From positions 504,719 through 568,718 of the forward strand of contig JAAHGF010000003.1 of assembly GCA_010672585.1 (NCBI GenBank): a stretch of DNA of 64,000 bases. The letters run 5' to 3'. Numbering within the stretch: position 1 is the stretch's first letter; every line of letters begins with the position of its first letter. Under the pieces are notes generated by a model. That model saw nothing but the letters and a program-made list of their open reading frames with translations. It had not been told where the DNA came from and did not search any database. Made by a program: the position numbers and the translations under genes. Shown here piece after piece: positions 1 to 8,572 of the stretch. The DNA is from Okeania sp. SIO1I7. GTDB taxonomy: Bacteria > Cyanobacteriota > Cyanobacteriia > Cyanobacteriales > Microcoleaceae.

Positions 1-1
1 T

Positions 2-160
2 TTAGCTAAATTCCTTTCTCAAACACCACGACCTCTAGATTTATGGGCAGTTAATTTGAAAGTAGAGGGAAGCGATTTAGAAACTTTCAATTGTCGGAAA
101 TATTCTAATTCTCTACCTAAAATTAATGGTTATCGTTATAAGTTCTATCATTGTCGTTAA
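2..160 (+). pseudogene. C-terminal fragment of an unknown protein (repeat copy 1, partial)
   Basis: The frame is open from the window edge and encodes 52 residues starting LAKFLSQTPRPLDLWAVN and ending KFYHCR before TAA. I do not recognise the family. Because the window starts here, this could be the true 3' end of an intact gene to the left, or a further relic. The same tail is repeated at 316-474 (identical) and 630-788 (several substitutions, ending HCL), neither with a credible start codon. Confidence 0.5.
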
Positions 161-315
161 AATTTGATTTTTTTGTAGAATATAGCAGTGGGTTCAAAGA
201 TTAATATATGCTTTTTCAAATACTATATTTTTCTGTAAAATTATCAATTAAAACTAACGCTAAAAGGTAAACTTATTGTGAGATTTATTGGTGATCAACT
301 TTTGAACTAAGGGAT

Positions 316-474
316 TTAGCTAAATTCCTTTCTCAAACACCACGACCTCTAGATTTATGGGCAGTTAATTTGAAAGTAGAGGGAAGCGATTTAGAAACTT
401 TCAATTGTCGGAAATATTCTAATTCTCTACCTAAAATTAATGGTTATCGTTATAAGTTCTATCATTGTCGTTAA
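316..474 (+). pseudogene. Duplicated C-terminal fragment, repeat copy 2
   Basis: This is the same 52-codon tail as at 2-160, with no start codon or ribosome-binding site, created by the 314-bp tandem duplication. It is not expected to be translated. Confidence 0.6.
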
Positions 475-629
475 AATTTGATTTTTTTGTAGAATATAGC
501 AGTGGGTTCAAAGATTAATATATGCTTTTTCAAATACTATATTTTTCTGTAAAATTATCAATTAAAACTAACGCTAAAAGGTAAACTTATTGTGAGATTT
601 ATTGGTGATCAACTTTTGAACTAAGGGAT

Positions 630-788
630 TTAGCTAAATTCCTTTCTCAAACACAACGACCTCTAGATTTATGGGCAGTTAATTTGAAAGTGGAGGGAAG
701 TGATTTAGAAACTTTCAATTGTCGGAAGTATTCTAATTCTCTACCTAAAATTAATGGTTATCGTTATAAGTTATATCATTGTCTTTAA
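630..788 (+). pseudogene. Duplicated C-terminal fragment, repeat copy 3 (diverged)
   Basis: This is the third copy of the 52-codon tail, with substitutions such as P to Q in the RP motif and R to L at the last residue. The stop is retained and the start is absent. Confidence 0.6.
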
Positions 789-1034
789 AATTTGATTTTT
801 TTGTAGAATAGAGCAGTGGGTTAAAAGATTAATATATGCTTTTTCAAATACTATATTTTTCTGCCAAATTATCAATTAAAACTAACGCTCAAAGGTAAAC
901 TTATTGTTAGATTTATTGGTTATAAACTTTTGAACGAAGGGATTTAGCTAAATTCCTATTTAGAAGAAAATAGGTCTATTTTTGAAGAATATGGTCCATT
1001 TTCAGAACAAGCAACAAAAGGAAATTCAGGCGAT

Positions 1035-1382
1035 GTGAAAAAAGTATGGAAGAAAAGATGTCTTGACACAATTTTACCTAATAATCAAAAAATTATTGAT
1101 TTAATTGAAGGGAATAAAGGCAATTTTAAATATCCTTGGGAGCTTTATAGACAAATGCTTCGATATAAAATTCATGCGGATTCTTTCCAAGAAAATTGTC
1201 TTTTTGAAGAGAAGGTAAACGATTACAAACTTTTTCCACGAGAGTTCGATCATTTTGTGAAAAATAAATTAGGAATACAAACGCAAGATTTAGAAGTTAG
1301 ATGGGAAGAGGAAATAGAGTACAGAAAAGATACCATCTCCAAATATATAAATGAGTATTTAGCAAATCATTCATTTCTTTGA
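1035..1382 (+). CDS. Hypothetical protein, probably truncated at the N-terminus by the tandem repeat
   Basis: The product is 115 residues from a GTG at 1035, but the same frame is open back to 948, right at the junction with the 314-bp repeat. The upstream residues (YLEENRSIFEEYGPFSEQ) look protein-like. I infer that the original start was lost when the repeat array formed. The protein is acidic/basic mixed, soluble and mostly helical, with no signal peptide or membrane segment. I do not recognise its family. It ends 3 bp before the next ORF, so the two probably form one transcription unit. No convincing ribosome-binding site precedes the GTG, so expression is doubtful. Confidence 0.5.
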   Translation: MKKVWKKRCLDTILPNNQKIIDLIEGNKGNFKYPWELYRQMLRYKIHADSFQENCLFEEKVNDYKLFPREFDHFVKNKLGIQTQDLEVRWEEEIEYRKDTISKYINEYLANHSFL

Positions 1383-1385
1383 TAA

Positions 1386-1964
1386 ATGAATGCTTTAAAT
1401 AGGGCAATATTCAAAGTTATTTTAAGTGATCAAAGGGAACTAAAAGTATTTGTTACTAATACCTATTACTTTACTGAATATACACTTGAAAAGATTCAAT
1501 CAGTCGTTCCAAATATAGACGCTATTATTTGCTCTAATCCTTATTATAATTATTCTATAAGTGCTAAAAAAGAATGTATCAATAGTAATATTGGTCTTTT
1601 TATGTTCAGAGAATTCATGGGAGCAATTCGTTATCAAGGGGAAAAATATTTTAACTATCTGCTTAAGGATGAGAAAGCAAGCAGGATAAGTAGATTATCA
1701 TCTGCATTGAAAAAAAGTGAAATTCTTAAATGTAATTGTAAAGTTTATCTTTTCGGTTCTTATCTTAGGCAGAAAATATTTAATGACATAGATATAATAT
1801 TAGTTTATCCTGACAAGAATACAATGAGTGGAATTGAACTTATAAAAAATGAAATAAATAAATCTTTTCAAGGAAGTGAAATAAAAATTGATTTTACTAT
1901 TTGCTCGGAAAATGAATTCTCAAAAATGGAACTTATTTATGATAATCGAGAGCAGATTCTTTAG
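1386..1964 (+). CDS. Nucleotidyltransferase-fold (Pol-beta-like) protein with unknown N-terminal domain
   Basis: The 192-residue product has the signature of the Pol-beta nucleotidyltransferase superfamily: G124-S125, then D134-I-D136, and a third candidate carboxylate at D169 in KIDFTICS. These would coordinate two metals and transfer a nucleotide to protein, RNA or a small molecule. The first ~95 residues form a separate alpha/beta-looking region that I do not recognise. It follows the truncated 115-residue ORF with 3 bp between them. Minimal nucleotidyltransferases are often part of toxin-antitoxin or defence modules, but no HEPN partner or CBASS effector is visible, so the role is open. 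The upstream partner may be damaged, leaving this gene an orphan. Confidence 0.65.
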   Translation: MNALNRAIFKVILSDQRELKVFVTNTYYFTEYTLEKIQSVVPNIDAIICSNPYYNYSISAKKECINSNIGLFMFREFMGAIRYQGEKYFNYLLKDEKASRISRLSSALKKSEILKCNCKVYLFGSYLRQKIFNDIDIILVYPDKNTMSGIELIKNEINKSFQGSEIKIDFTICSENEFSKMELIYDNREQIL

Positions 1965-2155
1965 GTTAGCAGTAATCAAAGATTGAGAATTTCATGCTAT
2001 ATTTTGCCATGAGTAACTCCTAAAAATCCCCTTGTAAATCGAGGACTTAGAGGGTATCTGTGAATATGCAAAGATACTAGCTACGGGTGAACGGGGCGTT
2101 ACAAAATTTAGATTATCTCGCCAAAATTTCACGCTCCTAAATTAGTAACTTTAAT

Positions 2156-2821
2156 ATGATTTATTTATCTCCAAAAAGAACCATTATATTTCTAATATTT
2201 ATTGTTATTGGTTTGACTATTGCCAGTATTACCGGGCAGTTTTTTCAATATTATGGTTTCTCTAGTTCTACCCAATTGATTGATAAATTTAATGTAGATG
2301 GAGAATATACTATTCCTTCATTATTTTCATCTTTTACTTTATTTTTTTCCTGTGTCATTCTGGGAATAATTTCTCATAAAAAATGGCAACAGAAGGATAA
2401 ATATCTTTGGAAGTGGATAGGTCTATCTGTCATATTTTTCTATCTAGGACTTGATGAAACAATTAGCTTGCACGAACAATTAATTCATCCTTTGCGAGAT
2501 ATGCTGAATGCCACAGGAATTTTTTATTACACTTGGGTAATTCCAGGATTAATATTAGTTATGACTGTTCTATTCATTTATCTAAAGTTTCTTCAATCTC
2601 TGCCTAGAAAAATAAAATATCTATTTTTTCTCGCTGGAATATTTTATGTTGGAGGTGGAATTGGTATGGAAATGGTTGGTGGATATTACGCTTATTTGTA
2701 TGATACTAATAACTTTTTTTATGAAATATTGGTAACGATTGAAGAGTTTCTTGAAATGTTAGGAGTTGTTGTCTTTATTTATGCACTTTTGTGCTATTTA
2801 AAATTAGATGTTGCACAGTGA
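2156..2821 (+). CDS. Polytopic membrane protein with conserved acidic/histidine motifs, function unknown
   Basis: The 221-residue product has about six hydrophobic segments (roughly residues 8-28, 52-75, 86-104, 123-144, 155-177 and 188-214). Charged residues sit inside or at the edges of the membrane: LGLDETISLHEQL near residue 105 and TIEEFLEMLG near 195. A D-E-x5-H-E motif facing an E-E-x2-E motif could bind metal, as in membrane hydrolases or desaturase-like enzymes, but that is inference and I cannot name the family. It stands alone between the nucleotidyltransferase gene and moaA. Confidence 0.6.
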   Translation: MIYLSPKRTIIFLIFIVIGLTIASITGQFFQYYGFSSSTQLIDKFNVDGEYTIPSLFSSFTLFFSCVILGIISHKKWQQKDKYLWKWIGLSVIFFYLGLDETISLHEQLIHPLRDMLNATGIFYYTWVIPGLILVMTVLFIYLKFLQSLPRKIKYLFFLAGIFYVGGGIGMEMVGGYYAYLYDTNNFFYEILVTIEEFLEMLGVVVFIYALLCYLKLDVAQ

Positions 2822-3354
2822 CGAATGATTTTGGATTGGGAAATTGCTAGAATAATTAATATTAGATTTTTTTAGGCAAAGTTTAACCTAATTTTTGGTA
2901 AAATCATTCTATAATGTGCAACTCCTAAAATTTAGATTATACAGTAAACTGAAATATAAATAATCCATCTTCCCCATAATGATATTGCAATATTCATCTC
3001 CATCGAATACAGCAACTAACTTGCTCAAGTAAACAGCTAGGAAAAAATCAAGAACCTGATGATTTTTGCTCCAGCATTCTGTAGAAAATTCTGACCGAAA
3101 AATTGGCATCAAGCCTACCCTTTTAAGGAGATAAAAAAAGATAATATTTCATATTTCAAGCATAAGACTTCAGCTAGAGGTACTGTTAACGCAGTTCCTC
3201 CGTCAGGAGGCTAACTAATAACTTAAATGACCAGTGAAAAATTTTAAAATTACCAACCTTTAGACAAATAAAAATCGGGAAAAAAATTTCATAGCTGGAT
3301 ATTTGCTAGCTATTCAGTATAATATCAAATTGTATTACATAGAATATTTTTAAC
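2822..3354. other. Intergenic region, no gene recognised
   Basis: AT-rich spacer before moaA. The only structure noted is a small perfect hairpin, CCTCC-GTCA-GGAGG at 3197-3210, with no T-run after it. A 67-codon minus-strand frame at 2909-3112 has no protein-like features and is treated as spurious. A Shine-Dalgarno sequence before the moaA ATG is not obvious. Confidence 0.5.
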
Positions 3355-4341
3355 ATGAATAAAGTTGATTATTTAAGAATTAGTCTGATAGATCGTTGCA
3401 ATTTTAGGTGTCAATATTGTATGCCAGAAGGTGCAGAAATTAACTATGTATTACAACAAAACTTATTGACTCATAATGAATTACTAACTCTACTCAAAGA
3501 AGTTTTTATTCCTGTAGGTTTTACTCGGTTTCGGTTAACAGGAGGCGAACCTTTATTACGTCCTGGTGTAATAGATTTAGTAGAAGCGATCGCCTCTTTC
3601 CCAGAGACCCAAGACTTATCAATGACCACCAATGGATTTTTGTTGGCAGGTATGGCAAAAGATTTATATCAAGCTGGCTTGAGAAGAGTTAATATTAGTT
3701 TAGATTCTCTAGACTCAGATACTTTTAATATAATTATTGGTAATCGGGGTCGTAGTCGTTGGCAACTCGTTTGGAATGGCATTCAAGCTGCTTATGATGT
3801 AGGTTTTGACCCTTTAAAAATAAATGTAGTAGTAATTCCTGGAGTTAACGACCATGAAGTTTTAGATTTGGCCTCTTTAACTATTGACCGTAATTGGCAC
3901 GTTAGATTTATTGAATTTATGCCCATCGGTAATGATAAATTATTTGACGACCGAGGTTGGATATCTTCAGAAGAATTACGGCAAAAAATTAGGAAACGAT
4001 GGGGGTTAACAGAATCTTCTGTAAAAGGAAATGGACCTGCTGATGTATTTCAGATTCCTGGAGCAAAGGGGACACTGGGATTTATTAGTCAGATGTCAGA
4101 ATGTTTTTGCGATCGCTGTAATAGAATGCGTCTCTCAGCGGATGGATGGTTAAGACCTTGCCTTTTGAATGAAATGGGTCAAATAGATTTAAAAAGTGCG
4201 CTGCGTAGTGGGGTTTCTGTTGAGGAGTTACGGCAGCAGGTAGAATATTTGTTGGGTATTAAACCAGAAATTAATTTTAAACAAAGAGAGTCTGGTACTA
4301 CTGGAAGTTATGGTCGAACTATGTCACAAATTGGTGGTTGA
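3355..4341 (+). CDS. moaA: GTP 3',8-cyclase MoaA (molybdenum cofactor biosynthesis)
   Basis: MoaA is a radical SAM enzyme that converts GTP to 3',8-cyclo-dihydro-GTP, the first step of molybdopterin synthesis. The 328-residue product has the radical SAM motif C15-x3-C19-x2-C22 (RCNFRCQYC), the [12 protein letters not shown]-binding stretch, and the C-terminal cluster motif [10 protein letters not shown] followed by RPCL, which ligates the second 4Fe-4S cluster. It ends in the double glycine typical of MoaA. Length matches the family. No other moa gene is adjacent, so it looks monocistronic here; the 3' side is repeat DNA. Confidence 0.97.
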   Translation: MNKVDYLRISLIDRCNFRCQYCMPEGAEINYVLQQNLLTHNELLTLLKEVFIPVGFTRFRLTGGEPLLRPGVIDLVEAIASFPETQDLSMTTNGFLLAGMAKDLYQAGLRRVNISLDSLDSDTFNIIIGNRGRSRWQLVWNGIQAAYDVGFDPLKINVVVIPGVNDHEVLDLASLTIDRNWHVRFIEFMPIGNDKLFDDRGWISSEELRQKIRKRWGLTESSVKGNGPADVFQIPGAKGTLGFISQMSECFCDRCNRMRLSADGWLRPCLLNEMGQIDLKSALRSGVSVEELRQQVEYLLGIKPEINFKQRESGTTGSYGRTMSQIGG

Positions 4342-4367
4342 TATCATGTTCGGTAGTATCGGTATTT

Positions 4368-4409
4368 TCAATAATGAATAATGAATAATGAATAATGAAT
4401 AATGAATAA
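4368..4409. repeat. Short tandem repeat (AATAATG)n
   Basis: About six direct copies of the heptamer AATAATG lie immediately before element A at 4410. The same AT-rich ladder precedes the copy at 29592. Confidence 0.85.
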
Positions 4410-4504
4410 TTACCTCTCCTTGAAAGGAAGAGGATTGACTCAAAAGAAAATTTTTATTTATTATCCCCTTAAAAGGGGAGGCTTTAAACCACAATTTTTC
4501 GGTA
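4410..4504. mobile_element. MITE-like element, family A
   Basis: It begins TTACCTCTCCTTGAAAG and ends CACAATTTTTCGGTAA, with an internal GAGG/CCTC and CCCCTT/AAGGGG palindromic pattern and no coding capacity. A nearly identical copy lies at 29592-29697, and an inverted copy at 24912-25007. Other relatives are at 7975, 11820, 18915, 24016, 39993, 43669 and 62246. Short terminal inverted repeats (TTACC...GGTAA) and dispersal fit a non-autonomous element; the transposase is unknown. Confidence 0.75.
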
Positions 4505-4505
4505 A

Positions 4506-4548
4506 GCAAGGAAGAGGGAAGAGGGAAGAGGGAAGAGGGAAGAAGTAG
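4506..4548. repeat. Heptanucleotide repeat (GGAAGAG)n
   Basis: About five copies of GGAAGAG. This purine-rich heptamer, a cyanobacterial STRR type, recurs at many places in the window. Confidence 0.8.
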
Positions 4549-4687
4549 GAAAGCTGAAGAGTAAGAAAAAACTTAAATTTCCAGATATTCACCCTCGGGC
4601 TTATACAAACACGCCCCAACAAACATGATATGATTGGAAGACGAGAAATTCAACTATTGATGATTATCCCCGCCTAAAAATAGACTA

Positions 4688-4815
4688 GGGTTTGCTGATT
4701 AAATCTAAAAGCACTGACAGACAAAAGTTTTAGCCTTTTTGGAGGGAAAAAAAGTGCAAATTTTCACCTTGAGTGACCAAAAAGTTAGGACTTTAGGCAG
4801 ACAAGCACAGAAAGA
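4688..4815. mobile_element. Truncated MITE-like element, family B
   Basis: It starts GGGTTTGCTGATTAAATC and follows the family B consensus (AAAAGCACTGACAG, TTTTAGCCTTTTTGG, then TTTAGGCAGACA), but lacks the opposite terminus. Complete copies are described at 18768, 28301 and 40081. Confidence 0.6.
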
Positions 4816-4952
4816 TACAGGTATAATTATCCCTCACATTCCCCTCCTGGGAGGGGTTTGGGGGGTCTCCAAACTCTGCTTTTTTCAGTAAACCTTAAAC
4901 TAGACGGGGTTTAGTGGAGTGAATCAAAAATTCAGATAAAAAATAAAAATCT

Positions 4953-5561
4953 CTATGCTTGTCTGGAATAATATTCCACAACTAATAGTTCGTTAATTTG
5001 AAGTGCTACCCACTCCCGTTCCACAATACTATTAACCTTACCAACAAGTTTATCTTTATCAAATTCTAGATGGCTAGGAATATTAGCTAAACCAGGATAT
5101 TGAAGATTAGTTTTTACCAATTCCTTAGAAGCGTCTTTTTGCTTAACGCCAATTACCTCTCCTGGTTTACACTGATAACTAGCAATACTAACAACTTTAC
5201 CATTTACTGTTACATGACCATGATTAACTAGCTGTCGTGCTGAGGGAATAGTTGGTGCCATTCCTAAACGAAATACAGTATTATCCAAACGCATTTCTAG
5301 TAATTGCAATAATACCTGTCCTGTAGAACCCGCTGCACGACGAGCTTTTTTTACATAACGTAGGAGTTGTCGTTCACGAAGACCATAATTATAAAGTAAT
5401 TTTTGCTTCTCTTCTAGTCGAATTGCATACTCTGAGCGCTTTCTCCGATTTTGACCATGTTGACCAGGGGGATAAGCACGTCTGGGACTTTTACGAGTGA
5501 GTCCTGGTAAGTCACCGAGACGACGCGCTATTCTTAAGCGTGGGCCTCTATATCTAGACAT
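4953..5561 (-). CDS. rpsD: 30S ribosomal protein S4
   Basis: The 202-residue protein carries the bacterial S4 hallmarks: N-terminal [16 protein letters not shown], the S4 RNA-binding domain ([26 protein letters not shown] around residues 92-117), and a C-terminal [18 protein letters not shown]. It nucleates 16S rRNA 5'-domain assembly and can repress translation in other bacteria. The length is the typical cyanobacterial one, and it stands alone, as rpsD commonly does in cyanobacteria. Confidence 0.98.
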   Translation of the reverse strand: MSRYRGPRLRIARRLGDLPGLTRKSPRRAYPPGQHGQNRRKRSEYAIRLEEKQKLLYNYGLRERQLLRYVKKARRAAGSTGQVLLQLLEMRLDNTVFRLGMAPTIPSARQLVNHGHVTVNGKVVSIASYQCKPGEVIGVKQKDASKELVKTNLQYPGLANIPSHLEFDKDKLVGKVNSIVEREWVALQINELLVVEYYSRQA

Positions 5562-5677
5562 ATAATTTCCTCATTAACATCAAATTTAACCACAAACTTA
5601 TATTGTATACTACTTAAGCGTTGTTTTGTCAATTAGCCTTTCTTTAGCAGTAAACCTATTAATTTAATTTATTTCTT

Positions 5678-6241
5678 ATGCCTAATATTCCTAATATTAA
5701 CTTTTCTAATTTATTCCTGAAGAAGTTTCCTCTATCTATTAAATTTTTTCATTGGCGCTGGATTTACTTAGTAGGAATTTTTAGTTATGGTTTGTTAATA
5801 GCTACTCCAGAAGTAGCAACAGCTCAAGCAAATAAAAAATCTTTTAAAATATGCTCTGAAGAATTGCTAAGTGTGGGTTTATCTGAGACAGAAGTAGCTA
5901 ATGCTTGTGGTGCAGCTCTAAAACCCAGAGGTTTATCAGGATGCGTCACAAAAATCTATGATAGTACAACAGAAGAACTTTCAGCAGAAGATATCCTATT
6001 TAATTGTCAACGAGTCAGAAGATTTGATGAATTGGGAACTTGTGTAGAAACAATTAATGAATCAATTACAGATAATTCTAATGAAGCTGCTATTTTAGAA
6101 AGTTGTCGTCTGAGTTTATTGCCCGAACGTTTTTCTTTTTGTGTGGTTGGTTTAAATACGAATGTGGAATTAACTACAGAAGAATTATTATCTAATTGTC
6201 TCAATCCCGATGCAGAAATAAGCGATATTTCTCCAGATTAA
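5678..6241 (+). CDS. Exported small cysteine-repeat protein
   Basis: The 187-residue product has a long N-region, one hydrophobic segment (about residues 29-46) and a likely signal peptidase site near VATAQA-NK. The mature part carries three copies of a ~40-residue repeat with a cysteine pair spaced about 12 residues apart: CGAALKPRGLSGCV, CQRVRRFDELGTCV and CRLSLLPERFSFCV. Between them are acidic helical segments (TTEELS, TTEELLSNC). The paired cysteines suggest disulfide-linked helical hairpins in the periplasm. I do not recognise the family. It is divergent from rpsD, with about 116 bp between their starts. Confidence 0.7.
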   Translation: MPNIPNINFSNLFLKKFPLSIKFFHWRWIYLVGIFSYGLLIATPEVATAQANKKSFKICSEELLSVGLSETEVANACGAALKPRGLSGCVTKIYDSTTEELSAEDILFNCQRVRRFDELGTCVETINESITDNSNEAAILESCRLSLLPERFSFCVVGLNTNVELTTEELLSNCLNPDAEISDISPD

Positions 6242-6290
6242 AGAAGGAAGAGGTAATAATTAATAATTAATAATTAATAATTAATAATTA

Positions 6291-6520
6291 GGGCTTGTTG
6301 ATTAAATATCAAAGCATTGAATGATATTGGTTTCAGCCTTTTTTTTGCCTTTAAAAAGTGCGCCTGTTTTCGGTCTAAAAAGCTCAAAAAATTAGTATTT
6401 TGGGATGATTATGGCATAAAAATAACTCTTACAATTTTTACGACTACCTCCTCTATAATTTCCATTTCTCCTGTCTCCTGTCTCCTACCTCTACCAACAG
6501 ACTTTCCATAAGCAAACTCT
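6291..6520. mobile_element. MITE-like element, family B
   Basis: The left end GGGCTTGTTGATTAAAT is preceded by a TAATTA ladder. The right end ...GCAAACTCT is followed by AATTAATAATTAATAATT. The internal order matches the other B copies: TTTCAGCC, TATTTTGGG, then CTCCTGTCTCC. It has no coding capacity. Confidence 0.75.
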
Positions 6521-6633
6521 AATTAATAATTAATAATTAATTGTTGAGCACTCCCTCACTCTCCTACTTAGTTGCAACTTTTGAAAAGTGCTGCTAAGAT
6601 TCCTGTAATCAAAAGCTACTTTACTGAAAAACA

Positions 6634-7059
6634 ATGAAAAAACATCATATTATGGCCAGTGTTTTGTCCACTGTAGCGATCGCTGGTGGTGTACTTTTTT
6701 CTAGTACCGCAGAAGCTTGTATTTTCAGCAACAAGGGTCAAGATTCGATGTCGAAAGCATCATTAGTTTCGCTAAACTCTTGGTTAAGCAAAAATTTTCC
6801 TGGTAAGTCTGACTTTGCTATTGCTGGTATTGCTGCTGGTACATTAGGTTTAATGGGATTAGGTGCTTTTTCTGCTAGTCGTTATATTACTCGTAAAGCA
6901 GAAGCTGATGTTGATGCTGAGAATGAGTTTATGGAAGTACCAGCAGAAGAAACACTTGTTCAACAGCATCCTGAAGCACCAGGTGGCGAGCTAGACTTGG
7001 TTGAAGATAATAAAGTTGTATCTGAGCAAGCTGAAAAAGAAATTTATCTCGTCAAATAA
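6634..7059 (+). CDS. Small exported or membrane-anchored hypothetical protein
   Basis: The product is 141 residues. Residues 1-29 look like a signal peptide (KKHH, hydrophobic core, STAEA-C). A second hydrophobic segment near residues 60-81 (FAIAGIAAGTLGLMGLGAF) is followed by basic residues (SRYITRKAE) and then an acidic tail to the C-terminus. This fits a cell-envelope protein with one transmembrane helix and a charged cytoplasmic or periplasmic tail. The family is not recognised. A rho-independent terminator at 7101 follows, so it is probably monocistronic. Confidence 0.7.
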   Translation: MKKHHIMASVLSTVAIAGGVLFSSTAEACIFSNKGQDSMSKASLVSLNSWLSKNFPGKSDFAIAGIAAGTLGLMGLGAFSASRYITRKAEADVDAENEFMEVPAEETLVQQHPEAPGGELDLVEDNKVVSEQAEKEIYLVK

Positions 7060-7100
7060 TTTTCTTTCTTGCCATAGGAAGCAAATAATTTTCTCTAGTA

Positions 7101-7130
7101 CTTCCAGTTACTCAAAGCTGGGAGTTTTTT
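7101..7130 (+). terminator. Rho-independent terminator after the 141-residue protein gene
   Basis: A seven-base stem, CTTCCAG (7101-7107) with CTGGGAG (7118-7124) including one G-U pair, is followed by six T residues and more T-rich sequence. It lies 42 bp after the stop codon. Confidence 0.7.
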
Positions 7131-7202
7131 AATTTTTTTCTTTATAGCATTACCGAAGAATGAATAATTAAAAAATTAAATAATTAAATAATTAAATAAT
7201 TA

Positions 7203-7418
7203 GGGTTTGCGTATGAAAAGTCTTTTGGTGAGGGTAGGGAACACTTAACTGGGAACAGGGAACAGTTTAGACTATCTGTCATGGTCAAGTTTTCTGATTG
7301 TTAGTGTCATAACTTTACCATTTTGAGACGATAACACCCAAAAACTAGGTACTTTTTCAAAACCTAAAAAGCTTAAAACCTTTATCTGTAAATGCTTTGA
7401 TATTTAATCAGCAAACCC
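7203..7418. mobile_element. MITE-like element, family B (opposite orientation)
   Basis: It runs from TTAGGGTTTGCGTATGAAAAG to AATCAGCAAACCCTAATTA and is flanked by AATTA repeats. Its inner part holds the GGGAACAGGGAACAG string and AAAACCTTTATCTG. Confidence 0.75.
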
Positions 7419-7974
7419 TAATTAAATAATTCAGGTAAAAATCCTCCTCCTTTCAACACACATTCCACACTTCAATTTGTAACATGAAAATTAGTATAAA
7501 ATCCGTAGCTTGCTTAAGTATTTATACTATAAAAATTATCTTCATTTACCTTGATCGGGAGTCAAATTCTCAGTGAAATATTCAGCATAAATACTTACTA
7601 AATTGTTAACTCCTGTTGACCACTATAATTTTTTTCTTACTTTTGACTTTTAACTTTTAACTTTTGACTTATGTTTTTATACTACATTTTGTGGTGCGGA
7701 ATGTGGGTTTCAAGGGGAAACAAGAAAAAATTTTCCTTTGATTCAATCCTATCCGTTTTTAGTGAGAGGTAATTATCAATTATCCATTATCAATTATCCA
7801 TTATTGAAGTCTTTTAGGCATTTCTAGAAAATAGGGAGTAGGGAGAAAGAATTGATGAATAAGAGTGCGATAATTGATTTTATTTTTTATTATTGGAGAT
7901 GTCTTTTGGTTAGAACAATAAATTTTAGTTGTTAGGGAATAGGGAACAGGAAACAGAGGAATATATTAACATAT

Positions 7975-8120
7975 TTACCGAATAATTAAGGTTTAAAGCC
8001 TCTCCTTTTAAGGAGAAACAAGCGGTCGAGGGATGGCGAGGTCTCGGAGCCATATCCAATCGACCAAGAGAGAAAAAATTTTCCTTTGATTCAATCCTAT
8101 CCGTTTTTAGGGAGAGGTAA
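7975..8120. mobile_element. MITE-like element, family A, long variant
   Basis: It runs from TTACCGAATAATTAAGG to AGGGAGAGGTAA. It carries an extra block (AGCGGTCGAGGGATGGCGAGG ... ATCCAATCGACCAAGAG) also present in the copies at 11820 and 43669 and, in reverse, inside the gene at 10952. A partial copy of its right half lies at 7711-7772. The 69-codon minus-strand frame over it is spurious. Confidence 0.75.
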
Positions 8121-8237
8121 TTATCAATTATCAATTATCCATTATCCATTATTGAAGTAGCGCTATAACTAGCTCTAAGCTAACAGTTTTCAGCTATCAG
8201 CTTAGGTTTAAATCCTCTTTTAAATTGTATTTTTCTG

Positions 8238-8543
8238 TTGTTTAAGTATAAATCTAATACTAAACTTACGCATTTTGCTACATCTTTTTGAAGGCAAGGA
8301 GTAGGAAGTAAGCAAATAACTAATAAGATATTTTTACTGCATACAAATAATTGCTGAAAAAATTTTATTACTTCCCTATTCCCTATTCCCTTGTTTAAGT
8401 ATAAATCTAATACTAAATTTACGCATTTTTGCTACATCTTTTTGAAGGCAAGGAGTAGGAAGTAAGCAAATAACTAATAAGATATTTTTACTTCATACAA
8501 ACAAATAATTGCTAAAAACATTTTATTGCTTCCCAATTTCCTA
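8238..8543. repeat. Direct tandem duplication, 153-bp period
   Basis: Two adjacent copies start TTGTTTAAGTATAAATCTAA at 8238 and 8391 and end in the CCCTATTCCCT string. They differ by only a few substitutions and small indels. Both sit just downstream of the 8573-9706 gene's stop codon and contain no ORF. Confidence 0.9.
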
Positions 8544-8572
8544 TTCCCTATCTTCTGACTTTTTTATATTCC

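Larger units (their letters stand above)
1..956. repeat. 314-bp tandem repeat, three copies plus a short fourth start
   Basis: Units begin at 1, 315 and 629, and a fourth starts at 943 but diverges after about 14 bases. Copies 1 and 2 look identical over their whole length; copy 3 has scattered substitutions. Each unit carries a 52-codon open frame ending in a stop, followed by AT-rich noncoding DNA, so this is amplification of the 3' end of a gene plus its downstream spacer. The array may continue to the left of the window. Confidence 0.95.

Noticed and set aside
2909..3112. Minus-strand 67-codon frame upstream of moaA
   Set aside because: No ribosome-binding site or protein-like features; AT-rich chance frame.
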